64,000 nucleotides of DNA from the NCBI GenBank assembly GCA_903859705.1, contig CAIONQ010000170.1, positions 1 through 64,000 of the forward strand, in the 5' to 3' direction. The position numbers and the translations under genes are program-made. Source of the stretch: an uncultured Chthonomonas sp. GTDB lineage: Bacteria; Armatimonadota; Chthonomonadetes; Chthonomonadales; Chthonomonadaceae. The notes beneath the pieces were generated by a model. That model made no database searches. It worked only from the letters and a program-made list of their open reading frames with translations, and was not told the DNA's origin. Of this stretch, positions 15,975-23,997 are shown one piece after another (within the stretch, counting starts at the first letter, position 1; the number at the start of each line of letters is the position of its first letter).

Positions 15975-18900
15975 TCAGTCTATGTAAACAAACTCATTGC
16001 ACGACATGAGGGCCTTGCACAGGCTCTGCCATGCAGCTGATTTCCGCTCATCTGCGGTTGTTGTTGCCTTTGTTGCGTGTGCGTCGCTACTGGATTCCGT
16101 AGCTTCGAACGCAACCACATAGGCTATGGCACGCTTGAGTTCTGCCGAAGTAGCGCTGCGGGCAAGGCAACGCAAATAGGCCTGTTGTACCCGTTGAGTA
16201 TCATCCAACGCCGTTTGTTTCAGCAGGTTAGATGCCAGGGCGCGAGACTCTGTGAGCACAATTGGGCTGTTCATCATGAACAGTGCCTGAGGTGCAACTG
16301 TTGTTGTTGCCCTATCGCCATTCATTACTGTGGGGTCTCCAAAGTCAAACGCTGTATACACATCATACAGTGCGCTGCGGATAATTGGCAGGTAGCAGGA
16401 TCGGCGGTTACTGGTGTAGTTCACCGGGTCTGCATTTGCAGTGCTGGTTACGTACTCTCTATCCCTGAATTTCAAGAGAGATCCACCAATAGTTGTATCC
16501 AGATCACCACTAACAAACAGTATTGAATCGCGAATTTCCTCAGCTTCTAGTCTGCGCCTTGGGAATTTCCAGAGTGTACGGTTTTCAGGATCGACAGCCA
16601 TGCCTCTACTTGCGACGAGCGGTTTAGCCCTTGAAGCCATGCAATAGGCGTCTGAAAGCATAATGGTTTTGTGCAGGCGTTTAAGCGACCAGTTGTGTGC
16701 CATAAAGTCGGCAGCCATCCAATCCAACAATTGCTGATTGGATGGCCGCTCTCCCAACTTTCCGAAGTTATCGGGAGAGGCAACAATGCCTGTGCCAAAG
16801 TGCCAGCGCCAAACGCGGTTAACAAACACTCGTGCTGTTAGAGGGTTTTCGGTGGAGGTGAGCCACTCGGCAAGCTCCAGCCTTCCGCTTTTATCCGGTG
16901 CGGGCCTGCGCGTTCGTGGTGTAACCAACACAGCGGGGAAGCCTCGCGGTGCGTTTTGTGCCAGGGTGAGGTAGTTGCCTCTGAGGTGAACCTTGAGATC
17001 GGTAGGTTTGCCTTCAGAAACCGCCATAGCCCTTGGCATAGGAGGCTTGCTTTTCTCCAGATCGGCTATCTCGGAACGCGCCTGATCGGCGGCTTTTCGG
17101 CCGCTGGCCGAAAGCAGGTCATCGGCGTTATCTGGCGATTCAAACTTCACCGCGGAAGCATTGGGGGATGCTTTAAGCCTATCAATCGCCTGCTGCAGCA
17201 ACGTGGGGTCAATATTGGCCTCTGCTGCCGCAATTTCTATCGTTCGGCGAACTCCTTCGGCGGATGTTGGAGTAATAAGAAACTTATCGATGTGGGGAAA
17301 ATAGCTCTCTCGCTCAATACGAATTCTGTTTAGTCCGGGCTTTAGATTGTAGACGCCAGCGCACTCCCACTTCTGGGAATCCGGATAAAACCCGCCAGTA
17401 ATTCCTGATGCAACATCGGAAGATACCAGAATGCCATTGATGTATAATCGGCATGGGCGCTTATCTCCACTGGCATACCGGATATCTATCTGGGCGGCTG
17501 GCTTGCCGTTTGCTGGAACGGTATAGGCGTACTCCGCGAAGTCTGGGTATTCGCCGCGGTTTACCAGCACCCCGATGCCTTTGCCGAAACCGGTAGTGTC
17601 TTTTATCACGTTTCCAGAAACGTAATCTTCCGCTTCTACAAGGGCTGATCCGGTTGGTATAGTGTTAGTATTTCCGCTCAAACGTGCTGTAGGCAGGGCC
17701 GCAGGGGCAGGTGCTTTGATAAGCTCCAGTGCAGCGGCGCGGTAAGCTGGCTCACGTGATGACGCTGCCTTCAGAACCTCATCAATTTCCTTTTGTTTAG
17801 CTGCATCCATGGATGCTTTGCGGGCGTTGATCCTCGCCTGGATCTCTTTCAGCCTTGCCTGGTCTGCCTGAGAACCAAGGGGAACTTCCTGCCACTCTGC
17901 CATGTTCTTAAAGTTGAGCATGGTTTTGGTGGACTTAAAAATGCCGGCAATGGCGTAGTAGTCTGTTTGAGGCAACGGATCAAACTTATGATCGTGGCAG
18001 CGCGCACAGCCCAGAGTGAGCCCAAGAAAGGTTTTGCCGAGAGTATCTACCTGCTCGTCAATAATATCTTCTTCCTGTTTAACTGGGTCGTCTTCGGCAA
18101 GCATTTTGGGGCCAAGGGAAAGGTAGCCCGTGGCGATAATCTGATCCAGATTAGCATCAGGGTTCGCATCTCTTGGGAGCAGGTCACCTGCTATCTGCTC
18201 CTGGAAAAATCGACTTATGGGTTTATCCTGGTTAAAAGCCCGGATAACGTAATCTCGATACCGGAATGCGCTTGCATAAACCAGGTTCTCATCAACCCCA
18301 TTGCTATCGGCATACCGGGCCACATCCAACCAGTGCCGGCCCCACTTTTCGCCATAGGCAGGCGAGGCCAAAAGTGTATCCAGCATGCGAGAGTACGCAT
18401 CTGTGCGGGAATCCGCAAGAAACGCCCTCAGTTGCTCTGGAGTTGGTGGCAGGCCCGTTAAATCGAATGTGGCACGGCGTATTAGCGTGCGCTTATCGGC
18501 CCTTTGAGCAGAACCCATATGCCTGGCAGTACGGCCAGCTAATAGAAACTGATCAATCGGAGAAACAGGTTTACCATTCACGTTTGATGGTAGTGAAATC
18601 GGTTTCAGAGGCTGGAAAGCCCAGAACCTTGCCGGGGCCGCGATTATTGCTGATGCAACGTTATGAGTATCTGGCCAGGCAGCACCGGCCCTTACCCACG
18701 CTTTGATGGAATCTATCTCAGCTTGCTGCAAGCGGCCAGTAGGAGGCATCTTGAGTGAAGGGTCCTGGTACTCCAGAGCACGAATTAACGCGGAATGCTC
18801 AGGATCTCCCGAAATAACACTTTTACCAATTACTGAGGTTCGCTGATCCAGGCGCAAGCCTCCACCTGTTGCTTTTGCAGTTGCTGCATGGCAGCTGTAA

Positions 18901-19070
18901 CATCGTGCAGCCAGGATGGGGCGTACCTTCGTTTCGAATAATACTTCACCACGTGCCCTGGCGGCGTTTTGCGAGCTGGCTTCTGTGATTGCCGCCGCTG
19001 AAATTACCAGGCTACCGGCAATGATTGTGTACAGCCGGATTAAGAGAGCGTTGTTCGCAATTGGATGCAT
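15975..19070 (-). CDS. PSCyt1-DUF1549-CBM-DUF1553 secreted cytochrome-type protein
   Basis: A 1031-residue exported multidomain protein. The signal peptide covers about 1-32. A planctomycete-type cytochrome c domain follows with the heme motif CYSCH (57-61) and a likely axial Met in LKMPPTG. DUF1549 (PSCyt2) spans about 155-365 and contains GCARCHDHKFDP, a second possible heme motif. A CBM6/CBM35-like beta-sandwich sits near 473-600 (VEAEDYVSG, DIRYASGDKRPCRLYING). DUF1553 (PSD1) fills about 730-1000 (VNRVWRWHFGTGIV, RRRLEAEEIRD). Members are predicted to move electrons during breakdown of sulfated or unusual polysaccharides. It is coupled to DUF1501 downstream. Confidence 0.9.
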   Translation of the reverse strand: MHPIANNALLIRLYTIIAGSLVISAAAITEASSQNAARARGEVLFETKVRPILAARCYSCHAATAKATGGGLRLDQRTSVIGKSVISGDPEHSALIRALEYQDPSLKMPPTGRLQQAEIDSIKAWVRAGAAWPDTHNVASAIIAAPARFWAFQPLKPISLPSNVNGKPVSPIDQFLLAGRTARHMGSAQRADKRTLIRRATFDLTGLPPTPEQLRAFLADSRTDAYSRMLDTLLASPAYGEKWGRHWLDVARYADSNGVDENLVYASAFRYRDYVIRAFNQDKPISRFFQEQIAGDLLPRDANPDANLDQIIATGYLSLGPKMLAEDDPVKQEEDIIDEQVDTLGKTFLGLTLGCARCHDHKFDPLPQTDYYAIAGIFKSTKTMLNFKNMAEWQEVPLGSQADQARLKEIQARINARKASMDAAKQKEIDEVLKAASSREPAYRAAALELIKAPAPAALPTARLSGNTNTIPTGSALVEAEDYVSGNVIKDTTGFGKGIGVLVNRGEYPDFAEYAYTVPANGKPAAQIDIRYASGDKRPCRLYINGILVSSDVASGITGGFYPDSQKWECAGVYNLKPGLNRIRIERESYFPHIDKFLITPTSAEGVRRTIEIAAAEANIDPTLLQQAIDRLKASPNASAVKFESPDNADDLLSASGRKAADQARSEIADLEKSKPPMPRAMAVSEGKPTDLKVHLRGNYLTLAQNAPRGFPAVLVTPRTRRPAPDKSGRLELAEWLTSTENPLTARVFVNRVWRWHFGTGIVASPDNFGKLGERPSNQQLLDWMAADFMAHNWSLKRLHKTIMLSDAYCMASRAKPLVASRGMAVDPENRTLWKFPRRRLEAEEIRDSILFVSGDLDTTIGGSLLKFRDREYVTSTANADPVNYTSNRRSCYLPIIRSALYDVYTAFDFGDPTVMNGDRATTTVAPQALFMMNSPIVLTESRALASNLLKQTALDDTQRVQQAYLRCLARSATSAELKRAIAYVVAFEATESSSDAHATKATTTADERKSAAWQSLCKALMSCNEFVYID

Positions 19071-19200
19071 ATATCGAATTTTTCCCCATCAAAGCAGCAG
19101 TTGAGGCGGAGAGCCCGGTAAGGTTTAGAGTGTGGCAGATTCTACCTGCAGGATGATGTAATTGAAAGCCATCCCAAATACTGTTGAACATGGAACCGGA

Positions 19201-22020
19201 TCAATGGGCAGAGAGGTAAGTTCGTATGGATGCTCGCAGAGCCTCCATCTGTTCGCCGCTTGCGGAACGGAAGAGGTATGATCCTGCGTCGTCGTCATCC
19301 TTTTTGTTGCTGGCAGGAGGTTCTGGTAGCAACCGGGCGATGGCGTGCCCCACTTGCGCTCTGGTCCACCCTGTGGTTTTCTGGAGGAGTCGTAGGTACT
19401 CCACATCCTGTTCTGCTCGTCGGAGTGCCTTCAGGCGCACACTGGCTATAGGGCCGGTAATTCCGAACCGCTTGCCCGGCAGAAGAAGCGCGGTGTCTTC
19501 GGTTTCGGTATAGTTTCTATCGGTGCCGATTGTTTGCCACGGCACAATTCCATCGGCCCCATAAAGCCATGCATAAATTGCCCAGGCTTCTATTTCGGTG
19601 GCGCTCCGTGCTGCTGCAGCCACACTGCCGTAGTTCCATAGCTTAATTCCCTGTTCTTGAAACTTCTGGAGGCATGGCTGATGTGTGAATAGCTCGTTGC
19701 TTACACACATCAAGTCTACTAACCCTTCCAGATAGTCTCGCTGCCATTGTGGGCGTGAAATGTCTTCACGAATTACAAACTTTGCGGCAGGGTTGTGGCC
19801 GACACCGTTTCTGAATATTCGGTTGAAGAATGCAAGGGCCAGCCAGTCATCCCTGTGGTTGGGTTCATCTAATAGCCACCAGGACGTACCTCGCCCCCCC
19901 TGCTTTGGATCTTTATAGTAGTATTTATCGTTTTGGTAGAATTGCAATGCGGTTTGCGTCCAACCGTTTTCCTGGAAGTGCCTGGCATAGTCTTTTGCAA
20001 CGCTCTCAAACCCCTGCCGTAGATTCGCATCTACACTTTGCTCTATGCTATCTGCTTTAAGTGCATGCTCTGAAATGAGAGCAGGATAGGCACGTTCTTG
20101 CTGTTCATAGTTATAATGCTTGCGGATATCTATGGGCCAGGCTTCATGAAACGGCAGATAGATGTGTGATATTGGCGCTGCCGGTACAGGCAAACCCTTG
20201 AATGCGCTGCCTGTAAGGTATGGGCGAAACTGGGCATCCCAGGCAGCCCAACTTTCCACGTGCAGATCGGGACCGGAGCCGGAAAGCGTGGGCGCGTAGT
20301 TAGAGGATATGCTGCCCGAATGAGAGTATCCGAGCGGAGCCAGAACCGATCGATGCAGAAAACTCAGGCGGTGGTACTCCCGCTCCAGGTTGCGATATTC
20401 CTGAGTACGGTCATCCAGTCCAAAATCCTGCCCAACAGTACCGTACGCATTCAAGCTGACATCGAACCCGGGAACTGGCGGGATTGCGTGTTTGCCGACG
20501 GTGAGTACCAGTGGCACAGTGGAGATAGCGCCACCCTGCAGGGCCAGGTGGACCCTGTAGGTTCCGGGCTTTGCCTCTGCCGGTACATACAAATCTATAT
20601 ACAAACTGTGGCAAATCTGGTTAGGTACAGGATTGTCCTGGCGGGGAAGTTGGAATTTTCCAGCTGGTATGGGTATGCAAACTTCCGGGATCCAATTGCC
20701 AGATTTTACATACCAGGCCTGGAATATCTCTGAAAAAATGTGAATCCTTTCTCCGGTACTGCTTATAAGCTCTGCTGGCATGCTCAGCTTAATGCTGCCC
20801 TTCCATGCGGGCCCAATAAGTGCCAACTGAAAGCCGATGGTTTCCCCAGGCAGAGCATTGAGTTCAACGGCACCGTTGTGAAGAAGCCCAGCCATTTGAG
20901 GCTCAAACAACGGGCGGCCGGTGGTTGGATCTACTTTTACGGTTTCGTTGTAAGCTGTGAGTGAAGCGCCTGTTGTAGCGGTTAACTTGCTGGCTGCAGT
21001 AGTGGCTACTGCTGGAGGAGCTAATAGTTGTGGTACAGCTAGCACGGTAGCTGAAGTCCTTGCGTTGATGGATCTGGGAGTGCCGGTTGCGCCATTGATT
21101 GCCACGGGCGTAATCTCAAGCTGTATTCTGCGGTTACCCGGGACAATCGGAAGGTGAAAGGCTGCCTTATTACAGCTGCCCGGAGGGGGCAGGTAGTTTT
21201 GAGTAACGGCTTGCCAGGCATCTGAGTCCTCTAGCCGCCAACGTGCCCTGATCGTAAACGCGTTGGTTGCAGAGAATGTAATCTTAACGGAACCCTCTGT
21301 AAATGTTGCATGTGCCAGATCGGGCTCAGCGGTAACCGTTGCAATTGCCGGATTTATGGTTTGAGATGGTGCACCTGATACCTCTAAATAAGGCGCGCTT
21401 CCGTTCTGCTCACGGCTGTAGATATCGTTGTTGGCTGCTGTTTGCCCTTTTTCATCGGTTATAGCAAGGCCATAGCTGCTGCCGCACAGCAGTGCCTGTA
21501 TAAGCCTGGGTGAAACATCAACACTCATCCAGCCATCGGCTTCTGGCTTAATATCGCTATAGGCTGCAATGGTTCCGCCAGCTGTAAATGTAACATCCGT
21601 TAAATCGGTTTGAGGCCCAGCCCAGGTGCTAAATTTGCCACTTGGGTGGGCAAAACAGGTTTGATCTGATCGGGATTCGCCACTGCCGTCACCCTCCTGC
21701 CAGTTTACGCTGATAGTAGAGACGCCGATAGTTCTTAGCCTTCGGTCGTTACCGGCATACCGGAAGTGTAATCGTGCGGAGGCAACTTTCCAGCCGGCAA
21801 TAGGTGACGTATCAAATTTCATCAGCGCAAACATCTGAATGCCCTTAAGCCGCAGCCTGGAACTGGCTCCGTAGTTTAGCCCTTGTTCGCCAGCGTAGGA
21901 AGAGACATTAGTATCTGCCACAGTTTTGAGGCGAACCACATCTGCGTATAGCGCAGGTGATTGTGCGAATGTCATCAGTAAGGTGGCAATGACAACTGCA
22001 GAGATGCGATGGAAGTTCAT
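19201..22020 (-). CDS. Secreted DNRLRE plus GH123-like (DUF4091) glycosidase
   Basis: A 939-residue exported protein. After the signal peptide (about 1-27, ends ALYADV) comes a DNRLRE/CBM96-like carbohydrate-binding domain to about residue 195. A linker with beta strands follows. From about 350 onward the sequence looks like the DUF4091/GH123 fold: a beta-sandwich (PAEAKPGTYRVHLAL) and a TIM-barrel part with the acidic pair in SWWLLDEPNH, as in GH123 N-acetyl-galactosaminidases. The C-terminus has a run of four Asp. ATG 22020 is chosen for its signal peptide; GGAG is 12 bases upstream. It is first in the minus-strand run, separated from the PSCyt gene by 130 bp. Confidence 0.75.
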   Translation of the reverse strand: MNFHRISAVVIATLLMTFAQSPALYADVVRLKTVADTNVSSYAGEQGLNYGASSRLRLKGIQMFALMKFDTSPIAGWKVASARLHFRYAGNDRRLRTIGVSTISVNWQEGDGSGESRSDQTCFAHPSGKFSTWAGPQTDLTDVTFTAGGTIAAYSDIKPEADGWMSVDVSPRLIQALLCGSSYGLAITDEKGQTAANNDIYSREQNGSAPYLEVSGAPSQTINPAIATVTAEPDLAHATFTEGSVKITFSATNAFTIRARWRLEDSDAWQAVTQNYLPPPGSCNKAAFHLPIVPGNRRIQLEITPVAINGATGTPRSINARTSATVLAVPQLLAPPAVATTAASKLTATTGASLTAYNETVKVDPTTGRPLFEPQMAGLLHNGAVELNALPGETIGFQLALIGPAWKGSIKLSMPAELISSTGERIHIFSEIFQAWYVKSGNWIPEVCIPIPAGKFQLPRQDNPVPNQICHSLYIDLYVPAEAKPGTYRVHLALQGGAISTVPLVLTVGKHAIPPVPGFDVSLNAYGTVGQDFGLDDRTQEYRNLEREYHRLSFLHRSVLAPLGYSHSGSISSNYAPTLSGSGPDLHVESWAAWDAQFRPYLTGSAFKGLPVPAAPISHIYLPFHEAWPIDIRKHYNYEQQERAYPALISEHALKADSIEQSVDANLRQGFESVAKDYARHFQENGWTQTALQFYQNDKYYYKDPKQGGRGTSWWLLDEPNHRDDWLALAFFNRIFRNGVGHNPAAKFVIREDISRPQWQRDYLEGLVDLMCVSNELFTHQPCLQKFQEQGIKLWNYGSVAAAARSATEIEAWAIYAWLYGADGIVPWQTIGTDRNYTETEDTALLLPGKRFGITGPIASVRLKALRRAEQDVEYLRLLQKTTGWTRAQVGHAIARLLPEPPASNKKDDDDAGSYLFRSASGEQMEALRASIRTYLSAH

Positions 22021-22262
22021 GGGTAGGTTAATCTCCATCATACGGTGGGGCAGGCGCACGAAATACGCTCAGAGTTACAGGCACACAGCGGCTCGATGTT
22101 CTACTAAGTGGGTGATGTTTCCTTTGCAATTGCTGTATTGCAGGTTGCTGAGCACCGGCATGTGCTTCTCACAGACAAGGAATAATATGGCGCTTCGTCG
22201 AAAGGGAGCTCAGCGGTGGCGTTACGCCCCGGTAATCTCAATTGTTAGGGAAGGGGATAGTT

Positions 22263-23147
22263 ATGGCCCTTAATCGCACACTCGCGCTGGCCGGCGCTTT
22301 ACTGGCACTCGGCTCATTTTCAGGCGCTTCGCGCGCAGATGCAGTAATTCCAGATGAGTATAAATCTGGCGGATTTTTTATTGGTTGCCAGGCCTGGAGC
22401 TGGAACCACTTTACTGTAATGGAAGGTATTGAGCGCACTGCTGCCGCTGGCGGTAAGGTAATCGAATTCTTCCCCGGGCAAACACTTAGTAAAGAGGACC
22501 CCGGAGTTAAGTTTGATCACAACTGCTCTGCAGATGTGATTGCCCGTGTTAAGGCCCAGCTGGAGAAGTACCACATTAAGGCTGTTAACTATGGCGTGGT
22601 GGGCATACCGAACGATGCTGCCGGAGCACGAAAGATCTTCGAATTTGCGAAAGCATTTGGGCTGCGGGCTGTTACAACGGAATCGGTAGATGCAATAGAC
22701 ACTTTTGAACCCCTTGTAAAAGAGTTCGATGTGATGGTGGCATTTCATGATCATCCCAAACAGGCGAACAATCCCAATTATAAGATGTGGGATCCCACCT
22801 ACATTCTGTCTGTTGTGAAAGGGCGTGATCGGCGCATTGGATCTTGCGCAGATGTCGGCCACTGGGTTCGCTCTGGCATTAAGCCGGTAGATGCATTGCG
22901 AATTCTCAAGGGGCATATAATCAGCAGCCATCTGAAGGATTTGAATGAGTTTACGCCCAATGGCCATGATGTGCCATCCGGGACAGGGGTATCCGACATT
23001 GCGGCTGTTCTTGATGAACTGCATGCACAGGGCTTTGCTGGCAACATCTCAATAGAGTACGAGTACCATATGGAAGACTCGCTGGCCGAAGTTGCACAGT
23101 GTATCGGCTTTGTTCGTGGCTATGGTATGGCGAAGCATTACAAATAG
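22263..23147 (+). CDS. Secreted sugar isomerase/epimerase-like TIM barrel
   Basis: A 294-residue protein of the xylose-isomerase-like TIM-barrel superfamily with an N-terminal signal peptide (about 1-26, hydrophobic LALAGALLALGSF, then SRADA). Metal-binding strands are suggested by EFFPGQ, VMVAFHDHP, SCADVGHW, SSHLKDLNE and SIEYEYH. Most relatives of this fold are cytoplasmic, but exported versions next to 3-keto-sugar enzymes are common in this bacterial group, where they may act on 3-keto-glucosides. ATG 22263 follows AAGGGG. It is divergent from the GH123-like gene and followed by a strong terminator. Confidence 0.82.
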   Translation: MALNRTLALAGALLALGSFSGASRADAVIPDEYKSGGFFIGCQAWSWNHFTVMEGIERTAAAGGKVIEFFPGQTLSKEDPGVKFDHNCSADVIARVKAQLEKYHIKAVNYGVVGIPNDAAGARKIFEFAKAFGLRAVTTESVDAIDTFEPLVKEFDVMVAFHDHPKQANNPNYKMWDPTYILSVVKGRDRRIGSCADVGHWVRSGIKPVDALRILKGHIISSHLKDLNEFTPNGHDVPSGTGVSDIAAVLDELHAQGFAGNISIEYEYHMEDSLAEVAQCIGFVRGYGMAKHYK

Positions 23148-23190
23148 GGCATTCCGGCAAGATTACCCGGTGATGGTTGGACTAATTGGG

Positions 23191-23231
23191 CAAATATCCA
23201 GGGATCAGCGATTTGCTGCCCTGGATATTTG
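23191..23231 (+). terminator. Terminator after the secreted isomerase gene
   Basis: Perfect 13-bp stem: CAAATATCCAGGG (23191-23203) with CCCTGGATATTTG (23219-23231), 15-base loop, with T-rich sequence in the descending arm. Confidence 0.85.
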
Positions 23232-23300
23232 TGCTTTGTACTCGGATTAATAATGGAACTTCGAATGTGTTTCATCAGTACTATAAGATAACGTGAGTGT

Positions 23301-23332
23301 ACCACGCGCAAGTGGTGCCACTGCAGAGTGGC
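23301..23332 (+). other. Two tandem hairpins upstream of hsp20
   Basis: ACCAC (23301-23305)/GTGGT (23312-23316) and GCCACT (23317-23322)/AGTGGC (23327-23332) abut directly, about 75 bp before the Hsp20 start. They may be a 5' UTR structure or part of an operator. No CIRCE element (TTAGCACTC-type) is present. Confidence 0.45.
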
Positions 23333-23407
23333 AATTGGCAACTACCAGCGGTTGATGTGTAAAAACTGCGGTATCATACCCACCAAACTTTGCGGGAGAG
23401 ATATGTA

Positions 23408-23860
23408 ATGGCGATCCGATACATAAACCCTGCGGACCTGTTTCGTCAGATGGAGATGGACATGATGAGACAGTCCGACCCATCTATAGGCACAGTGTTC
23501 TTCCAACCCTGTGTGGATATCTTTGAAACAGAAGAAGCCCTGGTTGTAAAAATGGAGATGGCTGGCGTAAAGCCCAGTCGGCTTCAGATAGAACTTTCGG
23601 CAGACGACCGTAGCCTCACCGTTTCCGGTGAACGCGGAGAAACGTCTGAAGAGCACCTTGGCAGGGTCCGCTGTCATCACCTGGAGATATTTTATGGAAT
23701 GTTCCAGCGAGAGATATCTTTACCGGCATCCATCTTATTCGATCGAGACAAGATAACTGCCACTTACAAAGATGGGTTTTTGACCGTGCTGATGCCAAAG
23801 AAGCACCAGTGTGCTGTTGAGAAACGCACGATAGCCATCAGTACTGACGATACGGAATGA
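23408..23860 (+). CDS. Small heat shock protein Hsp20 (alpha-crystallin family)
   Basis: A 150-residue ATP-independent chaperone that holds unfolding proteins. The alpha-crystallin domain runs from about VDIFETEEALVV (residue 35) to the family signature ATYKDGFLTVLMPK, with FQREISLP before it. The short N-terminal arm is hydrophobic, and the C-terminal tail carries only a weak I-x-I-like motif (TIAIS). ATG 23408 is chosen because GGGAGAG ends eight bases upstream; an extension to 23390 is not supported. It lies 137 bp upstream of lon on the same strand, a natural proteostasis pairing. Confidence 0.93.
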   Translation: MAIRYINPADLFRQMEMDMMRQSDPSIGTVFFQPCVDIFETEEALVVKMEMAGVKPSRLQIELSADDRSLTVSGERGETSEEHLGRVRCHHLEIFYGMFQREISLPASILFDRDKITATYKDGFLTVLMPKKHQCAVEKRTIAISTDDTE

Positions 23861-23997
23861 TGAAGTGCCGGTGCCAGCAGCACAGATTGAAATTTACACC
23901 GGCTCAAGACAATAACAGGGCAGCTCGCGTTTTTGGTTGTTTGTAGAATACTGAAATCGCTGAAGGCCAGCGGCCCAGAGCGGAAGGAAAGTGAAAT

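Noticed and set aside
23285-23408. CIRCE-type HrcA operator for hsp20
   Set aside because: The TTAGCACTC-N9-GAGTGCTAA pattern is absent; only unrelated short hairpins are present.
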